Translations under genes and position numbers: made by a program
The notes under the pieces: generated by a model
Told to the model about the DNA's origin: nothing
Databases searched by the model: none
The model's input: only the letters and a program-made list of their open reading frames with translations
Assembly (NCBI RefSeq): GCF_023634655.1
Contig: NZ_JAMKMS010000002.1
Span: 1 to 64,000 of the forward strand
Length of the DNA stretch: 64,000 nucleotides
Reading direction: 5' to 3'
Origin: Vibrio methylphosphonaticus
GTDB taxonomy: Bacteria; Pseudomonadota; Gammaproteobacteria; Enterobacterales; Vibrionaceae
In this document: one piece after another, positions 18,018-28,368 of the stretch
Layout: each line of letters starts with the position of its first letter
Position numbering within the stretch: position 1 is the stretch's first letter

Positions 18018-19943
18018 TTAAGACTCAGTGTTGCGTGATTGACCACGCTCGCCACGGTGGCTGCCACGGTGATCGCCACCACGGTTACGGTCGAAACGAC
18101 GTTCACCTTCAGCACGTTGACCACGGTTAGCACCGTCACGGTTACCACGGTAGCCGCCGCCTTCGCGATTGCCGCCTTCACGGTTGCCGTCACGTTGACC
18201 ACGATGGCCTTCACGACGAGCACCACGATGGTTATCACGGCTGCCGCCGCCATCACGACGAGGACCGCGAGACTCACGGAAGTCATTGAATTCAACAACT
18301 ACTGCGCCAACTTCTTTCTGACGGATACGAAGCTTACGAAGCTTACCAGCAACGTCAGAAGTCATTTGTTTAGGCAGTTGAACGTAAGTTTGGCCTTTAT
18401 CTAGCTTGATAGCACCGATAGAACCTTTAGTCAGACCTAGTTCATTCGCTAGTGCGCCAACGATGTCTTTAACTTGAACGCCTTGCTCACGACCCACTTG
18501 AAGTTGGTATGTATCCCAATCTTGAGCGTTGAAGCTACGACGACCATCACGGCCAGCATCTGGGTTATCACGACGCTCTTTACGACGTTTCTTGTCACGC
18601 TCGATCGCTTCGATCATCGGATCGGCACCAACGTAGAACAATGGACGTTTGCCTTGCTGACGCTTAAGTAGAATCGCGGCTAGTGTTGCTGCATCGATTT
18701 CTAGGCTTTCTTGAAGCTTTTCAATTAGCTCAGCAAAGTTCTCTAGAGACTTGTGGCCTTTCTCAGTTTCAAGTTCAGCACCAAGCTTAACTAGACGAGC
18801 TTCTGCAACTTGGTCACGTGGAGGAAGTTGAATCTCTTCCATTTGAGACTTAGTTACACGCTCAATCGTACGCAGCATACGGATTTGGTTGGTACGAACA
18901 AGAAGGATAGCTTTACCCTTACGTCCAGCACGACCAGTACGACCGATACGGTGAATGTATGACTCAACATCGAACGGGATGTCGTAGTTAAATACGTGAG
19001 TGATACGCGGTACATCAAGACCACGAGCAACAACGTCTGTTGCTACTAGGATATCAATTGAACCCTGTTTGATGTTGTCAACAGTACGCTCACGTTGAGA
19101 TTGAGGGATATCGCCGTGTAGTGCTGCCGCGCTAAAGCCACGTGCACTTAGCCAATCAGCTAGACGCTCAGTATCTTGACGAGTACGAACGAAAACGATA
19201 GAAGCATCAGTCTCTTCAGTTTCTAGTAGACGAGCCATTGCTTCGTCTTTTTCTACGCCTTTCACTACCCAGTAGTTTTGAGCAACTTTATCAACCGTGT
19301 GGTTTGTACCTGCAACGTCAACACGTGCTGGATCACGCAAGTAGCGGTCAACAATTGTTTTTACCATTGGAGGCATAGTTGCAGAGAACAGAACGCGTTG
19401 TGCTGTTTCTGGCGCTTTTTCTAGAATCCAAGTAACGTCGTCAACGAAGCCCATTTTTAGCATCTCATCCGCTTCATCAAGAACGAATGTGTGAGCTTGG
19501 TCTAGGTGTAGACGGTCACGAGTTAGAAGGTCTTTAACACGACCAGGTGTACCCACAACAATGTGAGCACCGCGGCTTAGAGCACGCATTTGATCAACGA
19601 TAGAAGCACCACCGTAGATCTCTAAAACTTTCAAACCTTTGACATCACGGCCAAGGTTTTTGATTTCAGCAGCAACCTGAATCGCAAGCTCACGTGTAGG
19701 AGCCATAATGATCGCTTGAGGTTTGTGCTGGTTAAGATCGATTTTGTTAAGAAGCGGCAAAGAAAATGCTGCTGTCTTGCCCGTACCCGTCTGAGCTTTA
19801 CCTAACGCATCTCTTCCTTCTAGTAATAGAGGAATTGCAGCCGCCTGGATTGGAGTTGGCGATACAAAGCCCATAGAGTCTAGAGCTGAAAGAATGTTGT
19901 CGTTAAGAGCTAATTCATTGAATTGAATTGCAGAATCTTGCAT
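18018..19943 (-). CDS. deaD: ATP-dependent RNA helicase, DeaD/CsdA type
   Basis: DEAD-box helicase of 641 aa acting in ribosome assembly and mRNA turnover, especially in the cold. Seen in order: Q-motif (FNELALNDNILSALDSMGF), Walker A AQTGTGKT (about 50-57), PTRELA, DEAD (about 156), SAT, the second RecA domain with HRIGRTGR, then an RNA-binding domain (about 475-550) and an RG-rich, low-complexity tail of about 85 residues (GRNREGG-type repeats). The start is set at MQDSAIQFNE; upstream codons in frame read into the leader without family similarity. Divergent from rnb across a 376-bp region. Confidence 0.95.
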   Translation of the reverse strand: MQDSAIQFNELALNDNILSALDSMGFVSPTPIQAAAIPLLLEGRDALGKAQTGTGKTAAFSLPLLNKIDLNQHKPQAIIMAPTRELAIQVAAEIKNLGRDVKGLKVLEIYGGASIVDQMRALSRGAHIVVGTPGRVKDLLTRDRLHLDQAHTFVLDEADEMLKMGFVDDVTWILEKAPETAQRVLFSATMPPMVKTIVDRYLRDPARVDVAGTNHTVDKVAQNYWVVKGVEKDEAMARLLETEETDASIVFVRTRQDTERLADWLSARGFSAAALHGDIPQSQRERTVDNIKQGSIDILVATDVVARGLDVPRITHVFNYDIPFDVESYIHRIGRTGRAGRKGKAILLVRTNQIRMLRTIERVTKSQMEEIQLPPRDQVAEARLVKLGAELETEKGHKSLENFAELIEKLQESLEIDAATLAAILLKRQQGKRPLFYVGADPMIEAIERDKKRRKERRDNPDAGRDGRRSFNAQDWDTYQLQVGREQGVQVKDIVGALANELGLTKGSIGAIKLDKGQTYVQLPKQMTSDVAGKLRKLRIRQKEVGAVVVEFNDFRESRGPRRDGGGSRDNHRGARREGHRGQRDGNREGGNREGGGYRGNRDGANRGQRAEGERRFDRNRGGDHRGSHRGERGQSRNTES

Positions 19944-20319
19944 TGGGATCCCATTAAAGTAAATATAAACACAGGTCCCATGAGCTCTACCAATTCCAAA
20001 CTGATCCAATACTGCTTTAAAAACAGTAGATAAGAGCTGATTCCATTCAGATGCGGAAAAGTGACAAATCGCATCAAGCCACTAGGGACGTAAACAAGGA
20101 GGCGGATTATTCCTTAAATGCACAAAAAAAGCCAGAAAAAATTGAAATACATCACAATTTTATTCTTACATAGCCATTATTGAGTAATGTGCCACCAAAT
20201 TGACAACTTTTTAAGCGCTGCCCTCTTATGTTACTCCCCTTTCACCCTTGAGTTTCAACTAGGCATTGACCGAGCCTTTGGGTATAGTGTTCGCACTTTC
20301 ATTGCTAAGAAGTAGATAC
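19944..20319. other. divergent control region of deaD and rnb
   Basis: No gene. It holds the promoters of both flanking genes. The deaD side is long, as expected for a cold-shock-type mRNA with an extended 5' leader, and contains a TTTTTTCTGGCTTTTTTT tract on the minus strand. TATAGT at about 20283 may be an rnb -10, but no well-spaced -35 was found. Confidence 0.4.
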
Positions 20320-22338
20320 ATGTTTCAAGATAACCCGCTACTCGCTCAACTCAAACAGCAGATTCAAGAGAACCTTCCTAAAAAAGAAGGCACAATCAAG
20401 GCCACCGAAAAAGGTTTCGGCTTTTTAGAAGTTGATGCTAAAACCAGTTTCTTTATCCCACCACCGCAAATGAAGAAATGTATGCATGGTGATAAAGTCG
20501 TGGCCATTATCCGAACTGAAAATGATCGTGAATTAGCAGAACCACAAGAACTTATCGAGCAAGGTATCACTCGTTTTATTGCACGAGTAAAACGCTTTAA
20601 AGGGCGTCTTAACGTTACACCTGATCACCCTGCTCTTAGAAAGCTGTCATTAAAAGCTAAGACTCAAAAAGGGATTAAAGCCGACGATCTTAACGACGGC
20701 GACTGGGTAGTCGCGCACGTTATCAACCACCCTTTAAAAGGGGATAACGGTTTCTTGGCTGAAATTTCGAAGAAGATCACCGATGGCGACGACAAAATTG
20801 CTCCTTGGTGGGTCACCTTGGCGCAAAATGATTTACCGAACAGTGAGCCTGCAGGTTTAGAATCATGGGAAATCAAAGATGACGCAGCATTAGAGCGCGC
20901 TGATCTTACTGCAATGCCATTTGTAACAATAGATGGTGAGTCTACTAAAGACATGGATGACGCGCTGTTTGCAAAGAAAAAGGACAATGGCGACTTTGAA
21001 GTCACTATCGCCATCGCTGATCCTACCGCCTATATTACCCCTCAAGATGAAATGGATGTGGTTGCCCGACAACGTGGTTACACCATTTACCTACCAGGTC
21101 GCAATATTCCTATGCTTCCCCGCGATCTCGCTGACGATGTCTGTTCACTAATTGAAAATGAACTACGCCCAGCACTATGCTGCTCAGTGACCGTAGATAA
21201 AGAGGGTGTTATTCAAGATGACATCAAGTTCTTTACGGCAACCATGAAGTCTCATGCAAGATTGGCTTACCAACACGTATCCGATTGGTTGGAAACGGGC
21301 TCTAGTGATACTTGGCAACCAAGTGATGAAATCGCAACGGTTGTTCGTGATCTCTATGACTTCTCATTAGCTCGTGCAGCGTGGCGTGAAAATAACGCCG
21401 TGGTTTTCCCAGACCGACCGGATTACCGCTTTGAGCTAAGCGAAGATAATGATGTTATCGCTATTCACGCAGACTCTAGACGCAGTGCTAACCGTCTGGT
21501 TGAAGAAGCCATGATCACCGCTAACATTTGTGCGGGTCGTACGTTAAAAGAAGCGTTTGGCTACGGCGTCTTCAATACTCACGCAGGTTTCAAGCCAGAA
21601 AAAATTAAAGACGTGCTTGAGCTGGTTAACCCAATCAATGAAGAGCCTATTTACACCGATGAGCAAATCACATCACTAGACGGTTTTGCCGCGCTGCGTC
21701 GTGATTTAGGTGGATTAGAGTCAAGTTACTTGGATAACCGTGTACGCAAATACCAAGCTTACAGCGAAGTAGGTAATGAACCTCTTCCTCATTACGCGAT
21801 GGGGCTTGACGTCTACGCAACTTGGACCTCACCAATCCGTAAATACGGCGATATGGTTAACCACCGTCTTCTTAAGGCACATATCACTCAAACTGAGCCT
21901 ACCCAAAAACCAGATGATGTATTGGGTGATGAGTTGGCAATCCACCGCAAGCACCATAGAATGGCTGAGCGTACGGTGGGTGATTGGCTCTACGCGCGCA
22001 CTTTAGTCAATGAACCACAAAACGGTACTGAGTTTACTGCTGAGATTTTCGATATTAACCGTGCAGGCATGCGTGCACGTTTGACAGAAAATGGTGCAGC
22101 GGTGTTTATTCCAAACTCGCTAATTGTGAGTAATAAAGAGCGTATTGTCAGTAATAACGAAAATGGCACCGTGTCGATTGATAAGAACCTGGTTTACCGT
22201 CTAGGCGATACTCTTAGCGTTCTACTATCAGATGTGAATCTTGACACACGTAGCATTGTCGCGAAACCAGTTGAAGTGTTTGCTGAGCCCGTAGCCGCGC
22301 CAGCCCCAGAAGAACCGTCCTCATCAGATAAGGCATAA
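20320..22338 (+). CDS. rnb: exoribonuclease II
   Basis: Processive 3'-to-5' RNase, 672 aa against about 644 in E. coli. N-terminal cold-shock-like RNA-binding domains ([19 protein letters not shown] at about 30-48), then the RNB domain with the Asp cluster [14 protein letters not shown] (about 207-220) that binds Mg2+, further motifs [12 protein letters not shown] and [19 protein letters not shown], and a C-terminal S1 domain ending in a Pro/Ala/Glu-rich tail. The start at 20320 ([12 protein letters not shown]) has aagaag upstream; an in-frame ATG at 20266 lies in the promoter region. A clear terminator follows. Confidence 0.95.
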   Translation: MFQDNPLLAQLKQQIQENLPKKEGTIKATEKGFGFLEVDAKTSFFIPPPQMKKCMHGDKVVAIIRTENDRELAEPQELIEQGITRFIARVKRFKGRLNVTPDHPALRKLSLKAKTQKGIKADDLNDGDWVVAHVINHPLKGDNGFLAEISKKITDGDDKIAPWWVTLAQNDLPNSEPAGLESWEIKDDAALERADLTAMPFVTIDGESTKDMDDALFAKKKDNGDFEVTIAIADPTAYITPQDEMDVVARQRGYTIYLPGRNIPMLPRDLADDVCSLIENELRPALCCSVTVDKEGVIQDDIKFFTATMKSHARLAYQHVSDWLETGSSDTWQPSDEIATVVRDLYDFSLARAAWRENNAVVFPDRPDYRFELSEDNDVIAIHADSRRSANRLVEEAMITANICAGRTLKEAFGYGVFNTHAGFKPEKIKDVLELVNPINEEPIYTDEQITSLDGFAALRRDLGGLESSYLDNRVRKYQAYSEVGNEPLPHYAMGLDVYATWTSPIRKYGDMVNHRLLKAHITQTEPTQKPDDVLGDELAIHRKHHRMAERTVGDWLYARTLVNEPQNGTEFTAEIFDINRAGMRARLTENGAAVFIPNSLIVSNKERIVSNNENGTVSIDKNLVYRLGDTLSVLLSDVNLDTRSIVAKPVEVFAEPVAAPAPEEPSSSDKA

Positions 22339-22361
22339 GCTCTTCATTTGCTAAATATAAT

Positions 22362-22398
22362 AAAGCCAGTTGGTATTCCCAACTGGCTTTGTTCTTTT
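22362..22398 (+). terminator. rnb terminator
   Basis: AAAGCCAGTTGG / CCAACTGGCTTT, a 12-bp perfect stem with a 5-base loop, followed by GTTCTTTT. Because the stem begins with AAA it may also act on the minus strand for the GH94 gene. Confidence 0.85.
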
Positions 22399-22450
22399 CT
22401 AGAGACTCAATTATGTGTTTTCACCAAAAATAGCCTTCAAATGACGGCTA

Positions 22451-24817
22451 TCACTCGCTCTGAGGCAAAGCCACCGTCACTCGGTAATTAGAACACGCTT
22501 GGATATTGTTCACTACGCTACCCTGTAACTTAATACCATCTATGTGTATCTCTGTTTGTTGTATGTCGGGCGAACGATGGTATGTTACGTGAAACTGAGC
22601 CCCTCTAAAGTCTCGTTTCACCGTCAAATCTGACCAACAAGAAGGCAGTTTAGGATCAATCATTAACCCTTCCTCGCAGCCTTTTAAGCCTAGCATTTCT
22701 TCAATAACCATCCGATAAAACCAAGCACCTGTCCCCGTATTAAATAGATTACTTGAACGACCGGCTGTGTCCGGATATTGATAGTAAGCTCCACGATAGT
22801 AATTAGGAATATAAACTGGCAGTTGCCCTCTGCGCTCAAACGTATCACTTTGAGGATCGGCGACCATTTTACGTAACACATTAAAGGCGCGATCGGGTTC
22901 ATCGATGGCATAAAGACTCGCGGCGTAAAATGCCGCTGCGTGGTTGTAAATGGACCCATTTTCGCCAGAACCCGGCCATTTTTGTGTAACCCTCCCCACA
23001 TCTTCACGCATGGCGGTAAAGGCCGGCGCGCATAACATGACACCGTATGGTGTATCTAATTGTTCATCAATAGCTGCAAGCATTTTTTCTTTCTGAGCAG
23101 GATTTGGCATATCCGCTAAAAACGCCCAGCTTTGTGTGTTCAAAAAGATGCGCCCTTCTTTATCTTCAGGCACGCCAAAAGTCACATTGTCATCTGTAAT
23201 ACCACGGGCGTACCAATCTCCCTTCCACAAATATTCGTGGGAAATGGTCGCTAACTGCTCTATCGTTGATTCAAACTGTTTGATGATCTCTGCATCGTTG
23301 TACTTGCGTGAGATCTTCACCCACGTTTGTAATGCGACACTAAGTGCTTGTGCTAACCAACCCGATACCCCTTTGCCTTTCGGTCCTACCATATTCATAG
23401 GATCACACCAGTCGCCCTGTGCGATAAAAGGTAAACCACGATAATCGCGCGCTTCACACATATACATCATGGCTCGGTTCATGTGTTCCAACACTGAACT
23501 TGGTCTATCATCATCAGCCCAACTCACCGGATGTTGTAGAAGCTCTAAATCATTGGTTTCATTTAAATAAGCTTCAATAATCAGAGCAAGCCAAACCGAA
23601 TGATCGGTATGTGGGATTTGGTTAATGTACTTCAAGGTGGCTTCTGGTGTGAGTAAGATACCGTCTGGCATCTCTCCATCGGCCTTTTGCTGGGAAAGCG
23701 ATGTCAGAATAACCTTTCGAGTTGCTTCACTTTGTACATACGCCATCCCCATACCATCTTGTAAATAGTTTCTTGTTTGAGGATCTGTCGTTAGACGATG
23801 TGTATCCCCATGGTAGAACACTTGTCTCGGCAACCAATGGTTAACAAAATGGTTAAATGTGTCATCTGGTGTGTCAATTTCCACGACACCAGACCCTGAG
23901 GATACATATTCCGCATACGCTTGAGTGACCTTATCTTTTTCATCACCGGAATGCGTGTTAATGATGTCCTGGATCTCTTGCTTATTCAGCGCAGGGCCAA
24001 AAATAAAATTAAGAGGTCTCTTCTCTCCGGCGCTAAGATTGAGCTTAAATTGCATTGCACATGTCGGCATCTCATAGTTGGCTTCTTTACAGCTCAGATC
24101 GCTGTTGTGCTGAAGTGCACTAGGATTGTGAAGCCCGCCTTGCCCTTCAAACCTAGGTAGGCTTGTTTCATAAGCATCAGGGACGACATCGGCAGAGAAA
24201 AACGTCATGTCCTTAAGATGTTTATTTTTCTCATAATCTTCTAGCTTTTGATAAGGCGTAATCGAGGTACAAACTATTGCATTGAGCGAAGCGTCGTAAT
24301 GCGCCCCCATGTTCATCCAAGACATGTAACCCACAGGAAAATAAGGAATGATAGAGAGTTTACGTTGCTTAGTCCCCACATTGCGTACTGTGATATTCCA
24401 AAGCTCTGCCGCTTCATTTTCGCCTAATGTTAAGGTCACAACCAGCTCAATATCATTATTTTTCACCAGCCATTTAACATCGCTTAACCCCGGTTGAAAC
24501 TCAAAGCTATCCAGTTGGGTTTTGATAGGCGCAAATGGTGCGGAAAATAACTCGCCAGTTTCTTCGTCCCTTACATAAAAAAATCGCCCCGGATGATGAG
24601 CAAAATAGGGTTGCTCTGGTTGCATAAAGCTGGTTGCGGCGAGGTTTGGGACATGCGTATATTTCTTTGGCTCTGGATTCATATACTGTGCCACGACATA
24701 ACCCTGGCAATTGACATGTATCATCATCTTACGATTCCACAAATACCCTGCGGAGTTCGGAAGAAGCGTAGGATCCGACAGTGAAAACCGGGTTCCTTGT
24801 TCGAGAAAGGTAGACAT
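22451..24817 (-). CDS. GH94 phosphorylase, probably cellobionic acid phosphorylase
   Basis: Cytoplasmic glycoside hydrolase family 94 enzyme of 788 aa that would split a beta-linked disaccharide with phosphate. The catalytic Asp472 lies in QGDWCDPMNMVGPKGKGVSGWL. Cellobiose and chitobiose phosphorylases have DWNDCLN at this place. From memory, the characterised cellobionate (glucosyl-gluconate) phosphorylase of Saccharophagus degradans uses Asp472 in a GDWCDPMN-type motif and has about the same length, so that substrate is preferred. N-terminal beta-sandwich (1-280), linker, (alpha/alpha)6 barrel, C-terminal sandwich. No signal peptide. The ATG follows agaggt. Neighbouring LacI regulator and sugar ABC importer fit an uptake-plus-phosphorolysis locus. 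Confidence 0.85.
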   Translation of the reverse strand: MSTFLEQGTRFSLSDPTLLPNSAGYLWNRKMMIHVNCQGYVVAQYMNPEPKKYTHVPNLAATSFMQPEQPYFAHHPGRFFYVRDEETGELFSAPFAPIKTQLDSFEFQPGLSDVKWLVKNNDIELVVTLTLGENEAAELWNITVRNVGTKQRKLSIIPYFPVGYMSWMNMGAHYDASLNAIVCTSITPYQKLEDYEKNKHLKDMTFFSADVVPDAYETSLPRFEGQGGLHNPSALQHNSDLSCKEANYEMPTCAMQFKLNLSAGEKRPLNFIFGPALNKQEIQDIINTHSGDEKDKVTQAYAEYVSSGSGVVEIDTPDDTFNHFVNHWLPRQVFYHGDTHRLTTDPQTRNYLQDGMGMAYVQSEATRKVILTSLSQQKADGEMPDGILLTPEATLKYINQIPHTDHSVWLALIIEAYLNETNDLELLQHPVSWADDDRPSSVLEHMNRAMMYMCEARDYRGLPFIAQGDWCDPMNMVGPKGKGVSGWLAQALSVALQTWVKISRKYNDAEIIKQFESTIEQLATISHEYLWKGDWYARGITDDNVTFGVPEDKEGRIFLNTQSWAFLADMPNPAQKEKMLAAIDEQLDTPYGVMLCAPAFTAMREDVGRVTQKWPGSGENGSIYNHAAAFYAASLYAIDEPDRAFNVLRKMVADPQSDTFERRGQLPVYIPNYYRGAYYQYPDTAGRSSNLFNTGTGAWFYRMVIEEMLGLKGCEEGLMIDPKLPSCWSDLTVKRDFRGAQFHVTYHRSPDIQQTEIHIDGIKLQGSVVNNIQACSNYRVTVALPQSE

Positions 24818-24914
24818 GATGAGACCTCTTTACACATTATGGTTATGATCTTTTATGACCGGTTTACTGGCATACTAACGTTGAAACAAATTTGTACCTC
24901 ACGCGGAAACTAAG

Positions 24915-25922
24915 CTACTTCCTCGCGATGGCGGTGGATTCTCTGATCATTAAAGTGGGCGTGAAATTCTGCTCAATAGGCAGTTTTTCGTCGTAACATA
25001 AATTCAGTAGTTGGTGACAAGCATTACGAGATATCTCTTCGAGTGGTACATGAATACTGGTCATTGCTGGCGAGGTGTAACTTGAAATATCAATATCGTC
25101 ATACCCCACTACTGATACTTCTTCACCAACACGCAACCCTTGACGGTGCAGCGTCGCCATCGCCGCCATTGCACTATTATCGTTGCCACAAAAGACAGCG
25201 GTAAATGGCTTGTTTTTACTCAACAAGCGCTGGGTGGCAATCGCACTTTGCTCAAAGCTATAGCCGCCAGATTCGATAAGATCAGCATCAACTTCAATGC
25301 CTGATAATTTCAATTCATCGACAAAGCCCTGATGGCGTTTTTTTGCATCCTGTGCGCTCATTCTTCCACTGACCACCGCAATATCTTTATGGCCTAGTTC
25401 AACTAGATGGCGTGCAGCTAGCTTTCCGCCTTGATAATGATCGGCGCTAAACGTTTTTTGATGCAATTCTTCGATGTCACGGTTAATGAAAACCACTTTT
25501 GGGTAACGCGCTTCGATCTTTGCCAACTCAATAACGGATAACTCTGGGCATGACATCAAAATCCCGTCACAATCGCGCTCGATGAGGTAATCCAGACACG
25601 CAATCCGCTCTTCATCTGTAGTCGCATCCTCGGCATTTGCTAAGATAATATGTTTGTCACGCTTGCGTAATTCCCTTTCTATCGTTTGCAACATTTTGCG
25701 ATGAAACGAACCTGAAAATGACGGGACCCAAAGACCGATAATGTTCGACTTTTTAGAGGACAGCGATCGCGCCATACTGTTCGGACGGTAATTAAGTTCC
25801 GCCATCGCTGTTGCAACTTTGTCCATTGTCTTTTGCGAAATCGAGGCATTCCCTGATAGATATCTGGAAACAGTTCCAACACCCACTCCTGCAAGTTTTG
25901 CCACATCTTTTATCGTTGCCAT
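24915..25922 (-). CDS. LacI-family transcriptional regulator
   Basis: Protein of 335 aa. Helix-turn-helix and hinge at the N-terminus (MATIKDVAKLAGVGVGTVSRYLSGN ... NYRPNSMARSL), then a periplasmic-binding-protein-like sensor (IIGLWVPSFSGSFHRKML, GCDG-type core, CGNDNSAMAAMATLHRQGLRVGEEVSVVGYDDIDISSY). It lies between the GH94 gene (same strand, 97 bases on) and the divergent sugar importer. A perfect 18-bp operator stands in front of the importer, so it probably represses that operon until its sugar or a derived metabolite binds. The inducer is unknown. Confidence 0.92.
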   Translation of the reverse strand: MATIKDVAKLAGVGVGTVSRYLSGNASISQKTMDKVATAMAELNYRPNSMARSLSSKKSNIIGLWVPSFSGSFHRKMLQTIERELRKRDKHIILANAEDATTDEERIACLDYLIERDCDGILMSCPELSVIELAKIEARYPKVVFINRDIEELHQKTFSADHYQGGKLAARHLVELGHKDIAVVSGRMSAQDAKKRHQGFVDELKLSGIEVDADLIESGGYSFEQSAIATQRLLSKNKPFTAVFCGNDNSAMAAMATLHRQGLRVGEEVSVVGYDDIDISSYTSPAMTSIHVPLEEISRNACHQLLNLCYDEKLPIEQNFTPTLMIRESTAIARK

Positions 25923-26105
25923 TGGTCGCTGCCCTATGGAATATTCCTAACTATAGTTTATTCATATTAGTTAAATTTCATCACTTTAGACACCACTTTT
26001 TACAGTTATCATACAAAGTCGTAAAATTAGTGACCCAATTCTCATGTTTATAAATTACTCAAAAAGTTCCTAGATCTGAAAATAAAGAAGCGATATAAAA
26101 TAGTA

Positions 26106-26123
26106 AATGGAATCGATTCCATT
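26106..26123. promoter_or_regulatory. LacI-family operator before the sugar importer
   Basis: AATGGAATCGATTCCATT, an 18-bp perfect palindrome with the central CG typical of LacI/GalR operators. It is 50 bases before the binding-protein ATG. No second copy was seen before the GH94 gene; a weaker ACAAATTTGT palindrome lies at 24886-24895. Confidence 0.8.
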
Positions 26124-26173
26124 GAAAGAAATACTACTTAGGAACAATAACAAATTAACGAAAGGGTATTCTC

Positions 26174-27400
26174 ATGATCAAGAACGTGACACTCGTTGCT
26201 GCCATCGCCATTTCCGTCTCACCTGCTTTTGCCAAAGAAGAAGCTGAAGTCATGCACTGGTGGACATCTGGCGGAGAATCCGCTGCAATAAAAGTATTAG
26301 CGGAAGCTTATGAAGCCGATGGGGGCGCTTGGAAAGACAGTGCTGTAGCGGGTGGCTCAAACGCTCGCTCTGCTGCTATTAACCGTATGATTGGTGGCTC
26401 GCCTACGACTGCCGCACTGTTTAATACCTCGCAGCAATATCATGAGATGATCGCTGAAGACATGCTCAATAACATCGATGCGGTCGCTAAAGCGAATAAC
26501 TGGGAACAAATCCTGCCGCAGCCAACGCTAGATGCCATCAAAGTAAATGGCCATTTTTACGCTGCGCCTGTCAACATTCATATGCCTGGTTGGTTCTGGT
26601 ATTCCAAAGAAGCGTTTGATAAAGCGGGAATTCAGCAAGAACCACAAACCCCAGAAGAGTTGTTTGCCGCATTAGATAAGTTAAAGGCAGCTGGTTATAT
26701 CCCACTCGCATTAGGCGGTCAAAACTGGCAAGAGAACCTTTTGTTCGCCACCGTACTGAGTAATATTGGCGGTAAACAGCTCTATCTTGACGCTTTGGGT
26801 AAAAGAGACTCGAAAACGTTGAACTCTGATGAATTTAAAGCCGTAGTAGACACCTTCTTAAAACTAAAACCATACGTTGATACGGGCTCACCTGGTCGTA
26901 ACTGGAATGATACCACCAGCTTAGTTATCAACGACAAAGCTGGTATTCAAGTAATGGGAGATTGGGCAAAAGGCGAATTCACTCAGGCAAACAAGATCCC
27001 TGGCCAAGATTACGGTTGTTTTCCTGGTTTAGGCGATGACTCTCTCTATATCGTCGGTGGCGATGTCTTTGTCTTCCCTAAAACCGATGACAAAGAGCAG
27101 ATTGCAGCTCAGCAAAGCTTGGTTGAGTCCATGCTTAATCCAGAGACTCAGATTAAATTCAATAATTTAAAAGGCTCTGTTCCAGTGAGAACCGACATAG
27201 ATGTTTCTTCTATGGACATTTGTGCACAAAAAGGTGCCGCTATTTTGAAAGTGGCAGAACGTCAAATTCCTGATGGCTCCATGTTGATGGAAGAGTACCT
27301 TTATGGCTCACTAAAAGATGCGGTAACCGAAGTTTGGAACTCTCCAAATATCACCACTGCGCAAGCCGTCACTGTTTTTGAGCGTGCTTTAAGAGATTAA
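26174..27400 (+). CDS. sugar ABC transporter substrate-binding protein, GtsA-like
   Basis: Periplasmic binding protein of 408 aa (family 1 extracellular solute-binding). Signal peptide 1-20 (MIKNVTLVAAIAISVSPAFA), mature start EAEVMHWWTSGGESAAIKVLAEAYEADGG, which matches the Pseudomonas glucose/mannose binding protein GtsA type. Further conserved: FYAAPVNIHMPGWFWYSKEAFDKAG, VMGDWAKGEF. The ATG follows aaaggg. First gene of a four-gene operon (binding protein, two permeases, ATPase) behind the LacI operator. The ligand may be glucose, cellobionate or a related beta-glucoside; the GH94 neighbour favours a disaccharide. Confidence 0.9.
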   Translation: MIKNVTLVAAIAISVSPAFAKEEAEVMHWWTSGGESAAIKVLAEAYEADGGAWKDSAVAGGSNARSAAINRMIGGSPTTAALFNTSQQYHEMIAEDMLNNIDAVAKANNWEQILPQPTLDAIKVNGHFYAAPVNIHMPGWFWYSKEAFDKAGIQQEPQTPEELFAALDKLKAAGYIPLALGGQNWQENLLFATVLSNIGGKQLYLDALGKRDSKTLNSDEFKAVVDTFLKLKPYVDTGSPGRNWNDTTSLVINDKAGIQVMGDWAKGEFTQANKIPGQDYGCFPGLGDDSLYIVGGDVFVFPKTDDKEQIAAQQSLVESMLNPETQIKFNNLKGSVPVRTDIDVSSMDICAQKGAAILKVAERQIPDGSMLMEEYLYGSLKDAVTEVWNSPNITTAQAVTVFERALRD

Positions 27401-27471
27401 TCTGATAGGCATCAATCGCTTTGCGGCTGATGCCTTTTCTCTGTATCCAATCAACAAGGGAGATCCCCCCT

Positions 27472-28365
27472 ATGGATCTAGTCGCCATTAAACGGCATAT
27501 TCGAAGAAACACGCTAGCCTATGTCGCTATCCTTCCAATGGCGTTTACCGTTATTGTGGCTTACATGGGCACGATGTTTTGGTCGGTGAGGCTATCATTC
27601 ACTAGCTCCAGAATGCTGCCTAAGTATGACTTCGTCGGATTTTCTCAATATGAACGTTTATTCGAAACATCACGCTGGGTAACGTCGCTCGAAAACTTAC
27701 TTATTATTGCCTTTTTGTTTTTGGCGATTTGTTTTGTACTGGGTTTTTTACTGTCCATATTTATTGATCAAAAAATCAAAGCTGAAAGCTTTTTTAGAAC
27801 CGTCTTCCTTTTCCCCTATGCGATGTCTTTCATCGTAACAGGATTAGTGTGGCAATGGATTTTCAATCCACAGCTAGGTATTCAAAGTGCGATGCGCAGC
27901 TTAGGTTGGGAGTCGTTTACTTTTGATTGGATCGTGAATCCAGACATGGTGCTTTATACCGTTATTATCGCGGCGGTTTGGCAAGGTTCAGGTTTGGTCA
28001 TGGCATTACTTCTTGCAGGACTTCGTGGTATCGATGAGGACTTGTGGAAAGCAACCAAGATAGACGGCATTCCAACATGGCGCGTCTATGTCAGCATTAT
28101 ATTACCTATGCTTCGCCCAATGATTATCACCACCGTGGTACTGCTTTCCATCAGCATCATCAAAATGTATGACGTGGTGGTAGCTATGACGTTAGGTGGA
28201 CCCGGCGTCGCTAGTGAAGTACCTGCAAAGTTCATTATGGATAACCTTTTTGAACGTGCAAACATAGGTATTGCCACTGCTGCATCAACCGTGATGCTCA
28301 CCACCGTTCTGTGTCTTATTGCACCGTTCATTTATACCAATTACATCAAGAAACAAGGTAGGTAG
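27472..28365 (+). CDS. sugar ABC transporter permease, GtsB-like
   Basis: Inner-membrane permease of 297 aa with six hydrophobic segments (for example AYVAILPMAFTVIVAYMGTMFW at about 16-37). The EAA loop is seen as DLWKATKIDGIPTWRVYVSIILPMLRPMI (about 190-218). The start is put at 27472 (MDLVAIKRHIRRN) because the ATG follows aagggagat; an in-frame ATG at 27421 adds 17 residues without family likeness. Pairs with the next permease, 3 bases downstream. Confidence 0.9.
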   Translation: MDLVAIKRHIRRNTLAYVAILPMAFTVIVAYMGTMFWSVRLSFTSSRMLPKYDFVGFSQYERLFETSRWVTSLENLLIIAFLFLAICFVLGFLLSIFIDQKIKAESFFRTVFLFPYAMSFIVTGLVWQWIFNPQLGIQSAMRSLGWESFTFDWIVNPDMVLYTVIIAAVWQGSGLVMALLLAGLRGIDEDLWKATKIDGIPTWRVYVSIILPMLRPMIITTVVLLSISIIKMYDVVVAMTLGGPGVASEVPAKFIMDNLFERANIGIATAASTVMLTTVLCLIAPFIYTNYIKKQGR

Positions 28366-28368
28366 GCT

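Noticed and set aside
18039..18404. 121-codon Thr/Ala/Val-rich frame opposite deaD
   Set aside because: Low-complexity shadow of the RG-rich helicase tail read on the other strand.
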